Assembly (NCBI RefSeq): GCF_030052815.1
Contig: NC_079509.1
Coordinates: forward strand, 47,032,313-47,096,312
Length of the DNA stretch: 64,000 nt
Direction of reading: 5' to 3'
Source of the DNA: Hevea brasiliensis
Taxonomy: Eukaryota; Streptophyta; Magnoliopsida; Malpighiales; Euphorbiaceae
Shown here: piece after piece, positions 44,691 through 56,419 of the stretch
Layout: the number at the start of each line of letters is the position of its first letter
Numbering within the stretch: the stretch's first letter is position 1
Notes under the pieces: generated by a model
Told to the model about the DNA's origin: nothing
Databases searched by the model: none
What the model saw: the letters and a program-made list of their open reading frames with translations, nothing else
Program-made: the position numbers and the translations under genes

Positions 44691-46190
44691 ATGACTTATC
44701 TTGAAGGAGCTACACCAACTAATAGGAGAAGGGCTACAATTGAAATTATTAGCAAAAGGCACTTGAATAACATAGATGAAAGTGGTGCTATACTTGAGAT
44801 AGGTGGCATAGAAATAGCACAAATATCCAAAATTGGTAAAGTTAGCTGGTACAAATCATGAGTTCTGATTTGATTGAAAAGGGGTTTTGAGGTATGGCAA
44901 CAGATTGTGTGTACCAGATGATATCGAACTCAAGGGAGACATTATGTGAGAAGCTCATAATGTAATGTATAGTGTACATCCTAAAGCCACCAAAATGTAT
45001 CAGGATCTGAAGAAGGTGTATTAGTGGCCTTCTATAAAGAAGAAGATTGCACAATTCATATTTGCTTATGAGGTGTGTCAGAGGGTGAAGCTAGAGCATC
45101 AAAAATTGATAGGAATGCTTAACCTACTACCCATTTTAGAGTGAAAATGGAAAAATGTGGCTATGTACTTTATTGTGGGGTTACCTGTAGACTCCAATAG
45201 ATATAACTCTATATGGGTAATGGTAGACAGGTTGACTAAGACTGCCACTTCATTCTTATGAGCGCTAACTATTCTGTGGCCAAATTGGCTCAAGTGTAGG
45301 TGGCAGAAATAGTAAGGTTGCATAGAGTTCCAATGGCAATAGTTTCTAATAGGGGACCACAATTCACCTTCAAGTTTTAGCATTGTCTTTAGAATGAATT
45401 GGGCACCAGACTAGATTTCAGTACATCTTTCCATCCTTAGATTGATGGGCAGTTAGAAAGAACTATACAGACTTTGAAGGAAATGCAAAGAATGTCTGTA
45501 CTTGACTTTGGAGGATCATAAAAGAAGTACCTCCTCTAGTTGAGTATGCATACAATAATAGCTATCACTCTAGCATTAGAATGACACCATATAAAGTCTG
45601 TATGGGAGGAAATGCATGTCTCTTGTGTTTTAAAAAGAAATTGGTGAGAGAGCTTTAGCAAGTGCTAAGTTGGTGGAAATCACCAATCAGGAGATGCCTT
45701 TAATTAAGGCTAGGTTAAAGACAGTAGCCGGTAGGCAGAAGAGTTATGCAAATGTCCATAAAAAGGAAGTGATTTTTCAGGTAGGGGACATGATACTTCT
45801 TAAGATATCTATAATTAAGGGTGTTTTCCAGTTTTGAAAGAAGGGTAAACTAGCTCCGAAGTATATTGGACCCTATGAAGTACTAAAGAGGGTTAGGAAT
45901 GTAACTTACAAGCTAGCTTTGCCACCAGAAATGGAAAGGATCCATCTAGTTTTTCATGTGTCTATGCTCCAAAAGTTCATATCAGATCCAAACAAGATAA
46001 TCAGTGAACTTGACATGTAAATTTTAGAGGATCTTTCTTATGTTGAATAGCCTGTTAAGATCGTGTACACATAGAACAGAAGTCTGAGAAACAAAGAGAT
46101 ACCTATGGTTAAAGTCCTTTGGAGTCAACACAACATAGAATAATGCATGTGGGGAACTCGTGACTCCATGTTACAATAATATCCCTATTT
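44690..46190 (+). pseudogene. Tekay-like integrase with chromodomain-like end
   Basis: The zinc-binding region is recognisable in the HNVMYSVHPKATKMYQDLKK segment, followed by AYEVCQRVK where CLTCQ is usual. The core begins KNVAMYFIVGLPVDSNRY, with Tyr in place of the first catalytic Asp. WMVDRLTKTATSF follows, then HRVPM/ISNRGPQF-like and STSFHP-DGQLERTIQTL pieces, the C-terminal GKLAPKYIGPYEVLKRVRN, and the chromodomain-like tail RNKEIPMVKVLWSQHNIE and QYPYLC-like end. All in changing frames with stops. Confidence 0.8.
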
Positions 46191-46263
46191 GTGTTAGGTA
46201 TGTTTATTTATTTAATGTTTGTTGTTTGTTTTAATATTCAAAGGACAAATGTTCCTAAAGAGA

Positions 46264-46281
46264 GGGGGGGGGGGGGGGGGG
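46264..46281 (+). repeat. G18 homopolymer in the purine tract of the Tekay-like element
   Basis: Eighteen consecutive G, part of a purine-rich stretch (about 46255-46304) that ends in ggagggaagagaa immediately before the 3' LTR. Confidence 0.9.
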
Positions 46282-46304
46282 TTGGGGTGTAGGAGGGAAG
46301 AGAA

Positions 46305-47130
46305 CGTAACACCCACTATTTTTCGATGTTGAAATTCCTATCGTTGATGGGGAATTCTTGCGATGCTTAGGGTTTCACGAAAAAGAAAATAGTGGGAGGT
46401 CCTTTATGAGTGCAATGATGTGTTAAAGAGTCTGTATGAGTATGCGTTTGTTTGTTTTGGCCAAGTAAAAACAAGTTTGAGAAGTATTTTTGCCAAAGTC
46501 CCTTTTTTACTGTTGAGATGTCCTTTTGGACACAACATAGTATAAATAGCCCATTTTCATTTGATTTTCAAAAAAAGTCAGTTTTTGTCTCTCTTTGTGA
46601 CTGTTACATGCAAAGAGGACCAAAATTGAAGTTTTCTTAGCTAATCTGATGTTTTGTGTGCTTGGATGTTTGGATTTTCGTTAGGAAACTCCAGGTTCAA
46701 GAGTTAATTGAAGTTTCTCTACCAACTCCACCAATTTCAATTCAAGGGAGAAAGGTACTTCCCCTTCCCTTTTTAACCTTCAAAATGATTTTTAAGCATG
46801 TTTACATGAGTGAGTTTAAGTAGCTTGGATTGCATGTACAAAAAGACTAGTTTAGGTATTTTGAATCAATTTTGAAGTTTTGAGTGTTTTTGCATCTTGA
46901 TGGTTTTAACGAGTTTTCAAAGGTATGTTTGGTTTTGGGGTTCTAGTACAAGTTTAGAATGTGTATAAATGAGTTTTGGTTTAAACTATGTTAAAATTGA
47001 TTGAACTAGATTTTTATAGCTTCTTTTTTATGGTATTTTGGATGAATTGAGAAAATCTTGATTTATTGGTTGTTTGATGGATGTATGTAGCATCCTTAGA
47101 TGTTTTATAATTGTTGCATGTTGTTATTAT
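46305..47130 (+). repeat. Partial 3' LTR of the Tekay-like element
   Basis: Begins cgtaacacccac (usual TGTAACACCC with one change) and contains a TATA-like gtataaatagcc (about 46549-46560). It breaks off near 47130, where sequence shared with 49830 begins. Confidence 0.65.
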
Positions 47131-47134
47131 TAAT

Positions 47135-47985
47135 ATTATGTATGAACTCAAAATATAGGACATTATTAATTTATTTATGAACCTAAAATAGATGTAGTGT
47201 GTATTTGCTCCACGCCTGTTTAACAGGCATCCAATATATCAAACTATTAAAAAAAATCCAATATTAATTAAATATACTTTTATTCATATTTAATACATAA
47301 ATCCAACACTTTATGATTTTTAAGTCTCTTGAAGTACAGGAAAACTCAAAATGTTAGTCTGTAATTTATTTTTAATAATAATTTAGTTTTTAAATTTAAA
47401 TTTCATTAAAAAAATTAATTTTTATCGTGAATTACTTTTCAATTTGAAATAATTTAATCTTTAAAATTTTGTTTTATTAATAAAAGAGTCCATACATTTA
47501 AATTTTATATTTAAATAATTATTTATTTTGTATTTAAATTATTATAATTATTTAAATATAAAATATTTCAAAAAATAAAATATAAAATTTAGATACAATG
47601 ATTATTTCGTTAATAAAATAAAAATTTAGAATTTAAATTGTTTTAAATTGAAAAGTAATTAATGGTAATTTAAATTTAAGACCAATTGTTACTAAAAAAT
47701 AAATCAATGACTAATATACCTTAGGGATTTAATTATAATTTAATTTTTTTTATAATAAACTGTATTTTATATTTAATATAACAGAAAATATTATAAAATT
47801 TAAAAGATAATTAATTAAGAGAATATAAATTAGGATTTAATAGAGTATTATTACTTAAAATCCCACAAAATTATACCAAATTTCTTGCAAATTATATTAA
47901 AAGAGCACAAAATAGTGAATAGATTAATTCTCCTGATGATCGGTAAAAATTATTTCATTATATATAGAGGGAGAGAGAAAACTTT
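47135..47985. repeat. Local duplication, copy A
   Basis: Diverged match in the same order and orientation to 49830-50895: atgaactcaaaatata...gacattattaatttatttatgaacc, then aactattaaaaaaaatcca, then acttaaaatcccacaaaatta...aattctcctgatgat. No gene inside. Confidence 0.7.
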
Positions 47986-48080
47986 CATATTTTAATGTCT
48001 CATATATGATTTTGTCCTTTTCTCTGAGAAATTGTACAATGAAGTGTGGATTCGATACAGGAATTAGAAAATTCTTTCCG

Positions 48081-48606
48081 CAGGGGCGGAGCTTCACTGG
48101 ACAAGAGGGGGCATGCCCTCAGCCTCATAGCACCCACCCCTTTAATATTTTTTTAAAACTTTTTAAAATTATACTTAAAGTATAATTATTTATTTATATA
48201 ATATAAAAATTTATCTATTGGAAACCATGATTAAGATTATTAAGTATAAATCACAATTAAATATTATTTATTACTCATATTGATTTAGTTAATAAAGTTT
48301 TTACTAATCAATCATTCTCAAATTACTAAAATAAAAATATTTAATTTTATTAATTTTTACTTTGTTTAAAAATATGTTTTGTTAACTTCTTTTAGTAAAT
48401 TAATGAATAAAATATATAGATTCAATCAATAACTTGATAATTTTATTATTATTTTTCAAGATAATAGTTAGCAAAAATAATTTACAAATATACTTGAAGT
48501 ATTTTTAATTATAAAATATTTTTCTAATTATGAGTAAATATAAATAATTAATAATTGTTTTTAATTCTTTTTGACCGCTTTCAAACATTACGGTTTTCCG
48601 CCACTG
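48081..48606. mobile_element. hAT-like MITE (CAGNGGCGGAGC termini)
   Basis: The left end CAGGGGCGGAGC and the inverted right end CAGTGGCGGAAA enclose 526 bp of AT-rich, non-coding DNA. The interior begins with the familiar ggcatgccctcagcctc-type GC patch of such elements. No clean 8-bp target duplication remains, so the call is moderate. Confidence 0.5.
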
Positions 48607-49829
48607 ATTGCTGCTTGATTTAGAAAATTTTATGCAAAAGACTTGTCAAAATTGATTTGCTAAATTCAAGGACCACTGTGAGAGAGAGGTGAAGAAATCG
48701 CCAAAAAAATTATGTCTTTGGTTTTCTCTTCAACATCATCTAGTGAGAGAAGGTTGAGCAGAATTGAAGAGTCTTTATAGAAACCAGCTTAATGTTCAAC
48801 GTTGATGTTATTTTTAGAAAAAGAGAGAAGCATAGCCATCATTTTCTGCGAGGAGGGCCATGCTATAGTGGCAGATGAGAAACTTGTTTGAGATAGAGAG
48901 ATTGACCATACGGTTGGTCGTCGTCTTGTACAGGGAGAGGGGAAAGAAGCTTCACTTAATTTTTAGTGAAAATTATTATTTACTTAGTCCCTTTGTCACT
49001 ATATAAATGGTTGGTTTGAAAAATACAATATTAATTAATTATTTTATTTTTATTTGGTCTACTATTTAATCTCTTCATTAGTTAAATCAAATTTTCTGTT
49101 AATCAATATATTAAAAAAAAAGAGAAATTATTGTTAAGAAAATTAAATAGTTTAAACCCTAGAAAATAGATAAATTATATCATTGTGCTATCCAAATTAC
49201 AAGAATGGAATTAAATTATTTTAAACTAATACCTAAAGTAATTGGAAGAATTAAAGAATTATCAGTTTAAAATAAAAGGATCAAATAGTTAATTTTAATT
49301 AAAATAAAGAGATTAAATAATAATTTTTCATAATTTTTATAAACAAGTCTTTTAAGAATTTGTTTTTTTTTTTAAATATAATTAAATAAAAAAAAATTAT
49401 GGGAGGCTATTTGAATCAGCGAATTTTACTTTCAATCACTGCTTCATCATATTATTATTATTTGCGTTTGAAGAAAAATTATATACTAAAATTAATAAAA
49501 TTAATATATGTACAATAATTTCATTGTAACTATTGATTATGGCAGATCCCACGTTAATCCATCATGATCGATTATTATAATTAAATTATTATATGCATAA
49601 TTATTGTACCAAACAAAAATTCGCATTTGAGGGAGGAAAAAAAGATAAGGGGAGAAAATATAGGACTATGATATCCACATGTTAAAGCAAATTTCTAGAC
49701 TTCATATTTCACTTTCTTTCCATTTTCCCTATGCCTTATCTTTTTGGCCTTTCCCAAACGTAGCATTAATCGTGTGTTTATAAAACAAGAGGTTTGCTAG
49801 ATGTAGACTATTAAATTATTATTATTTTT
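48607..49829. other. Intergenic, no gene seen
   Basis: Less AT-rich between 48640 and 48960 (gagagagaggtgaagaaatcg and similar), but with stops in all frames and no motif I recognise; the rest is AT-rich. Confidence 0.45.
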
Positions 49830-50834
49830 TACGTACGAACCCAAAATATATGACAATATTAATTTATTTATGAACCCATAATAGATGTAGTAAGTATTTG
49901 CACCATCGTTGAAACTATGAAAAAAAAACTGTGATTTAATTGATAATTAAATAAGTCTAAAATTAAATTTTAAATTAAATTTTTGCTTTATAAAATATTT
50001 TTTTAATTAATTTTAAAAATTAAAAATTATTTATTATTTTAATTAAAATAAAATTAAAAAATTGAAATATATGATGAATAAAAATTATTTAATATTAAAA
50101 TTATTAATTTCTTATTTTATAATTAAAAATAAGAGAAAATAATATTTTAAACTTCTTTTTTCAAAAATTAAATTTATTCGATTTTAATTAAAAAAATTTT
50201 GTCCTCATCCTGGCCAAAACTTATTAACTGTAATGCAGGACTTATTTGGGGGTTTTTTTTTTCCATTAAACTATTCAATAAAAAAAAAATCCAGTATTAG
50301 TTAAATGTACTTCTATTCATCTTGAACACATACAATGTCTTTTAGTAAATTGCGACAGACGAAGTTCTTGAGATATTGCAAAACTTGTAGACTAGTCCTT
50401 GATTTGTTTTTGGGTGATAATTTTAGTCCTTAAATTTAAATTTTGTTAATAAATTAGTTTTTACTATCTAATTTGACCATTAATACCATTGCTTTAGGGG
50501 CTAAATTATTTTAAATTGAAAAATAGTTAATAATAGGAACTAATTTGCTAACATTTTTTAAATTTGAGGACAAAATTGTTACTAAAAAATAAATCAGTAC
50601 TAACCTGTGAATTTTGTTGTACTTTAGAGATTTAATTATTATTTATTATTTTTAAATAAGTAATTATTTATATATTTTTATGATAAAAAATATTATTAAA
50701 ATTTAAAAGAAAATCAAGAAAAAATAAATTAGGAGTTAATAGAGTACTACTTAAAATGCCACAAAATTAAATTTTCTTGCAAATTTTATTTAAAAAGCAC
50801 AAAATAATGAACACATAAATTCTCCTGATGATGC

Positions 50835-50866
<32 letters not shown>

Positions 50867-50895
50867 GAGAGAGAGAGAGAGAGAGAGACTTGACC
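49830..50895. repeat. Local duplication, copy B
   Basis: Second copy of the segment at 47135-47985, longer by AT-rich insertions. It ends in a compound (AT)n (50835-50861) and (GA)n (50866-50888) microsatellite where copy A has only gagggagagaga. Confidence 0.7.
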
Positions 50896-51140
50896 TTAAC
50901 ATCAAAAGATCTGCACATATTAATATCATTACGCATAGACAATCACACAATTTTCCACAAAAGCAAGCCCCATGGTGCTCTGTTTTATTAACATGCATAT
51001 CGTATTCATTTATTACATGATGGCATAGATAGATGAAACATCATTGAGCATCATCATTATACTCTTCATTTTTATCGTTCCCCCATTTTATTGATATGTG
51101 TATTTGATACTCTTCTCCTTTAATCGCGTCTCCAATTCCT

Positions 51141-51745
51141 TTACACCCTGCAAAAATTAGACAAAAACAGGCAGTAATGATGAGCCATAATTATCTTCAT
51201 AAATATTCGCTTCATATGTTGGACGGAGAGCAACTTACGGGGTATATTGAATCCTGATTTTGCCAGCATTAGGATCTGCAATCTGGGAGAAAGCTTCCTT
51301 AGATAGATCAATAGTTCCTTGGCAACCTGGTGGACAGTAATCAACTATTGTTACGACAACGCTTGCACCAGTGCAAGGCTGGGGTACCCCTTGGTTTGTG
51401 GCTCCAGTGCATGTGACCCTGTACCTTCTCCCACATGCAGCCTTGTTGTTCCATAAGGCATCACTTGCTGCCGCTATCATCACTCCCTTGTTCTCATATC
51501 CATAACACGCAGAGGCTGTCATAACAGGAACACTAATATTAATATGGAAGCAATCAAGGAATAATATACGTTACTTTGGAAATCTGTTAAGGAAAAATAA
51601 GATTTCTAATCCCTGATGTGTTCTTACGGACGTAAGGCGGAGTGTAGAAAGTAGCAGTCCCTTCATCAGCGTAAGCAACTGAGACAAGGCATCCTGCGAT
51701 GCTCAACATGATCGCTGCTTGCATAGCCATTCCCATGATTTTCAT
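51141..51745 (-). CDS. EG45-like / plant natriuretic peptide-type secreted protein, copy 3
   Basis: Exon 1 51628-51745, exon 2 51239-51515, coding part of exon 3 51141-51147; 402 bp, 133 residues, same exon lengths as copy 2. Signal peptide residues 1-26 (MKIMGMAMQAAIM...VAYA), mature start DEGTATFYTPPYV, six cysteines at the same positions. Differences from copy 2 are conservative and include RRYRVTCTGATNQGVPQPC, TGASVVV and DLSKEAF. Introns are short (112 and 91 bp, both GT-AG), giving the most compact gene of the three. The TAA following YTP is again inside the intron 2 donor GTAAGT; after splicing the protein ends YTPV. This is the most gene-like copy and probably the best candidate for expression. 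Expected location: apoplast. Role by family: stress-linked peptide signalling or defence, not shown here. Confidence 0.88.
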
Positions 51746-51814
51746 TATGTTTTCTCTCGTTAAGACGGTATTCTAGATTAGGAGTTTATGATTCAAGGCT
51801 CAATGATATCCTTG

Positions 51815-51822
51815 ATTTTATA
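51815..51822 (-). promoter_or_regulatory. TATA box of EG45 copy 3
   Basis: TATAAAAT on the minus strand, 70-77 bp upstream of the ATG, in a proximal promoter that resembles that of copy 2 up to about 250 bp upstream (gc-ct-tcacaat, tcattt, caaaatttgac blocks). Confidence 0.7.
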
Positions 51823-52019
51823 GACAGTTGTGGATTAGCGACTAAAAGTTCTCCCATCAAGTTGAGAAAATAAAAGTTCACCGGGCCCTCCTATCACAAT
51901 AAAAAAGGAATATACTAGTTAGGTTCATCATTCAAGAAGAAACTTTGCTCGAATGTTAGTGGGTCATTTGTTTTACCGTGATAAATTACTGCCAAAATTT
52001 GACAATAATATATATTTAT

Positions 52020-52325
52020 ATATGGTAAACGGATCAGGTCGGGGTATGCAAATGAGTGAAAGTGCACCACATCTTAGCAGACCGGAAAGTCTAGAGGGAC
52101 ACGAAATTAATCACTAAGACTGGATCGGAGAAAATGGGTAGTTACCGCTTGATTGCTAAATACACCAAAGTGATGGCTCGAATCCAATCAATGCATCAAT
52201 CACAAAACGAATTTAAAAGTTGAGTATAAACTTAGAAAGTTGTTAGGCAACACAGCCCACCAAGTCACTACAGCAAAATCTAGACAGCAGGCTCTCCTAA
52301 GAAACGCACCTAAGGGTGGTAAGTT

Positions 52326-52380
<55 letters not shown>
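52020..52380. repeat. Upstream flank of EG45 copy 3, ending in poly(A)-(AT)n microsatellite
   Basis: No gene seen. 52326-52342 is an A run followed by an (AT)n tract to about 52376. Confidence 0.7.
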
Positions 52381-52388
<8 letters not shown>

Positions 52389-54960
52389 TTTACAGAAAAG
52401 AACAAACTCCCAAGACCAGAATTAGAAACAAACAAGTGGGCTAACTAATACATAATACAACCAGAACAAGCAAACCAATCCAAGGGACTCTAAACCTCCT
52501 ACCAAAACCAAGAAGAGAAAGAAAACCCAACGGATTGACCACAAAAACCACTGCTAGAGATACACCATGCACAAGGCCAATAATAGTTGGGTAGAACTCA
52601 AGGTCCAGATAAGAATTATCGTTGCATCGCAATAAGATTTAAGATTTAGACTCTTGAAAGAGGAAATTGCACCCAACAGCTTCATCCAAAGCTCAATGCT
52701 TCAATCATGAAGAACCCACTCGACAAATCGCGGCAGACCAAATATAGAACAAAAATCCTATCACTCCAGCATAACTAGTATAAAACAAAGAAGATTCGAG
52801 TGTAAAGAAACTCTACTTGTGCCATTACAATCTACATAGATGCTAAGAGACCTGCGAGAATTCGCAAACAACAATTGCCCTTTAAAGAGCTAGAGCCTCC
52901 AAGAGACGGAGAAAGCTATCAAAATACTCCAACAACAAAGGCCACCCTTTTAAAACAAGAGCAAAAAGCTAAACATACTGAACCACAGAAACCGTTGACA
53001 TAAGAATAAACACCTCTTGAGCAAGCTCACAACACAATGAGACCCTCCACCACCAACAGAGAAAAACAGGGATTGCAACATCCAGCTAATACAAATACAT
53101 CTTCCCCAAACAAACCGTGATCACATATAAGCCTACCACCAAAAGATTACAACCAAAATAAAATAAGAGCTGCCAGAATTGCCTACACTTTGAGAGATAA
53201 TTGACTCAATCTTCGGCATTCTTAACCGTTGTCCTTTCCGCTTCAATATCTGATCCATAAAACATTGAATCATTGTAGCATCATCCTCAGAGGAAGTCAA
53301 GCCAAGATGCTTGCCTATCATTAGAGTCTGCAATGCCTTCTCCTTCGCATTAATTAATGTAATTTGCGGATTATAATGATGCATATTCATCCAAGCTATT
53401 CTATTATCAGTAGGCCGAACATTTTCCTTTCCTTTGACAGATTTCTTTCTTTTTCCACCACAAAATATTTTTGGTGACACCTCCAATCATTGCTTTAAGA
53501 ATCTACTCATGTTCTTCCTTCTTCGTTTGAGCAATCTCGAAATTTTGATGTTTTTGTTGGAGAAATGGGGAGAACCAAAATGGGCTGAGCCTTGATTTTT
53601 AAGAGGAATAGGTGCTAAAGGATTGAGACCATGCATTAGGCCCAACATAAGTAGGGCCACTTTCATTGACCTGCAGATGGACATTACTAATAAATGGTTA
53701 GGCTAGAAGGGTTTAATGAAGCTGTGGGCACCTTATTAATGTTAAACCTATCATGAATAATAATTTGAACCCTGTTCTCCCCTATGGTATCACATAAATT
53801 GACTCTCACATGCTCAAACTCATCGATATGAAGGCTAGGGATGTGTTCTAGTGGTGATTCTCTATAAATCATTTCATTCTCGAAAATATAGAGTTCAGTT
53901 GAAAAATTCTACAATTCTCTAGGAGCTTGTTGGACTTGAGTAGCTTCAGCCTCTTTTGATGTTTCATGCAAAACTCCATTAGTAAATGCAGAACAACTTA
54001 GTCAAAGGTTTTCTCCCCTGTTCCCCACTATATTCCACATGCAAAGGTGTGTCACAACCCATGATGATGGCCAGATCTTTGAAAAGTGTTTTGGCATTAT
54101 TGGGTGTGGCAATGCCATTGCAATTAGAGAGGCTGATGGAACGTTGGCCTGATTCATCAGAGGACTGTTCATCTGAAGTTTTGAAACCCTCATCATTGGA
54201 CTGGTGAGAAGAATGGAAGATCATTGGTAGAGAGGACTCCCCAATTACTATTATTTTATATCTAGAGTAGTCCAGATCCATAGTGATAATTTTGTTGAAG
54301 AACTTTGATGAATCAAATAAAATAAGCAAGCGAGCATAATGAATCCAAAACTTTAATTGAGTGGACGTGTGTGTTGCCATAAAAGAACCATAAATATTGC
54401 CAAGAAAGAGAAGAAATTTTTGCTCCAAATGTGTAAAGGAATGCTTTGGAATCTAACCCAAGCCAGATGCTTATTAAGAGATGTGAGGATTGGTTCTTAC
54501 AATTTGAACTCAGAAAACCATTGTTGTAAACACTCTGATTGCATTTCCTTGAAAGTGTTCATAATTTCAATTGAATTAAAAGATAGGGGTACTTGCTTAC
54601 CACCTAAAGGAGAGACTTTAATTGAGTATACACCCTCAGTAGCAAAGTATTACTGAAGATGTTTAATCGTTTTAGGATTTAATACAGTGGCCACCACCAT
54701 TGACTGAGAGAGCCACTCCTTATTAACCTCCAATTCTTCTACCATGGGTTTATACCTTCCCCAAGATAAATAGGTGCTAGAGCTTGTGTTGGATTTGTTG
54801 GGACAAATATCCATTCTATCTAGTACTCTCTCATCATTCTGATGTTGTCTAGGGCCTGCCCCCCTTACCTTCAATCCTTTATACATTTTGATCAGCAGAG
54901 GGAGGAGCTTTTGGCTTGTAGTCCATGTGAGATAAGGGGTTTTACCTGTTTCCCTATTTA
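52381..54960 (-). mobile_element. Second LINE remnant with ORF1, ORF2 not seen
   Basis: Minus-strand ORF1 of L1-type LINE (see separate entry), followed on the coding strand by about 750 bp without endonuclease or reverse transcriptase motifs, down to the microsatellite at 52376. The 3' end is not proven because the run beside it is poly(T) on the coding strand, not poly(A). Both element ends are approximate. Confidence 0.5.
53133..54886 (-). pseudogene. LINE ORF1 protein (DUF4283-type), broken
   Basis: From the right: MYKGLKVRGAGPRQHQNDER, WLSQSMVVATVLNPKTIKHL, then across stops and a shift LSFNSIEIMNTFKEMQSEWL, LAWVRFQSIPLHIWSKNFFS, LDYSRYKIIVIGESS (53979-54428 open). A variable Ser-rich middle follows, and then KHLGLTSSEDDATMIQCFMD (about 53250-53310), the closing helix seen also in the first LINE (GKELGLIFFEPDQVMINYFV). 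The DUF4283 order (W-R-IPLH-W, then R--I-I-E) is clear. There are stops after HLQ, after the KL of SEFKL and between the middle segments. Inactive. Confidence 0.65.
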
Positions 54961-55039
54961 TTCTCCAAAATGGCTTTAGTCCCCGGTTTGTTTTCTAGAA
55001 AGCCCTTGCACCCAAATCTAGATTGAAATGCACTCTTGA

Positions 55040-56419
55040 TACATGCATTTTGCATAGTCATTTAGGTTAAATTTCATGGCTATTTCATTTATTTGTTAAT
55101 CACTTTTAGCTAATTTTATTAGTTATTTAAATAGTTTTCCATAATTTTTAATTTTTGGGTTAATTTGTAATTTTTCTTTATTTTATAGGTAAAATGGTGT
55201 TTTTGAGGGACTAAAAAGAAATTATGCCAATGAGGAGTGATTTCTATAGCCAAAGATATAAAAAATAAAGCTTGAAAGTTGAAAAATGCAAAGTGGCCAA
55301 AATATGCATAACTTACTACATAAGTTGTGCAGTTCTGCATAGGGAGAAGAAGCAATTTTCCAAACTTGTCGAAACCTACATAAGTTATTGCATGACTTAT
55401 GCAAGTTCACGCCCTACTTATGCAGTTTCATAGAAAACTGCATAACTTATGCAGTCTCGCACTCTGCTTATGCAGCTTCACGGAGAGAGCCCCTAAACCT
55501 GTCGAAAACTACATAAGCTACTGCATAATTTATGCAATCTCACACCTCACTTATGCAACATCACGAGAAGCACCTGGTACCACCAAATTTGCTCAGAAAC
55601 TGCATAGGAAGCTTGCACAACTTGTGCAAGTCTTCATAATGAGCTAGCAGAAGAATTTTTACACATGAATCTCTTCCTCAAACACACCATTTTTAGGGTT
55701 ATTTGTCAGAAAGTATAAATAGTGCCCTTACCTCATTTTTGGCCATAAGAAGAAAGAGAGGAAGACAGAGAGAGGGGCAAAAAAATAGAGCGGCACTCGA
55801 CTTCCATTTTTGAGAGTAGAATCCAGCTTCTTCTTCTCTTCTTCATCATTTTCTACATTTCTCCTACCGGGTTTCTTTAGTTTTAGTTTATTTTCATGAT
55901 TTATTTCCTCTTTTACTTAGAATTTCTTGTGTTAAACATGGATTGTGAGTAGTTTTCTTTGATTCTGGAGTAAGGGATGTAATATTTGAGTTATTTTTGT
56001 GGATTTGAATTGGGTTAGTCCCAATTTAATGAAATTTATGAGGTTTAATCCATTTCTTGTGTGCTTATTCACATGCTTAATGAAGGGCCCCATTAAGTTA
56101 TGTTCTTAATCCATGGTTGAAGCACTGAAAGGAGAAAATTAAGTGATAGTTAATCAAGAAATTGGACTTAATTAACTAAGATCTAGAAATAGACTAAGGG
56201 TTAAGAGGGTTTTAATAGGTTGATTAAAGAACCTAATGGGTCTTGGATAATTTTAACTCCATAAAATTAGGATTAAGTTAATTAAGGCACTCTTTGTCTC
56301 ACTCGAAAGAGTTTTCAAAGGATTTTAGAATTAATCTCCTTTAAACCCATAAATTTCATAGATTAGGCTAGCTAGGAAAATTCCAAATTGACTTGAATAT
56401 GAACCCTTAACTCTAGAAT
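55040..56419 (+). repeat. Athila-like LTR fragment interrupted by copia-2
   Basis: Similar in layout to the LTR at 36700-38124 (ttttagttaattt-rich start, then a palindrome cluster, leader with gagagaggaagacagag, and a second half with gagtagtttt, atggttgaagcactgaaagg, gattaaagaacc). It stops at 56419 exactly where the copia-2 LTR begins; the remainder should lie beyond the right end of the window. The left boundary is approximate. Confidence 0.65.
55300..55640. repeat. Cluster of ACTTATGCA / TGCATAAGT inverted repeats
   Basis: At least ten short, often inverted copies of acttatgca, tgcataagt and close variants within about 340 bp, spaced 20-50 bp, interleaved with ctgtcgaaa-type spacers. Confidence 0.8.

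Larger units (their letters stand above)
40600..47130 (+). mobile_element. Tekay/Del-like chromovirus (Ty3/gypsy), decayed
   Basis: Tail of a 5' LTR, iMet primer-binding site, gag, protease, RT-RNase H, integrase with chromodomain-like end, purine tract, then the first part of a 3' LTR. The 5' LTR keeps only its 3' portion and the 3' LTR only its 5' portion, so no LTR pair can be compared. Stop codons are abundant throughout. Inactive. Confidence 0.85.

Noticed and set aside
48640..48960. Possible degraded host gene
   Set aside because: Stops in all frames and no recognisable motif; only a modest rise in GC.
52326..52376. A run and AT repeat as the poly(A) tail of the minus-strand LINE
   Set aside because: On the element's coding strand the run is poly(T), the wrong strand for a tail; treated as a microsatellite.
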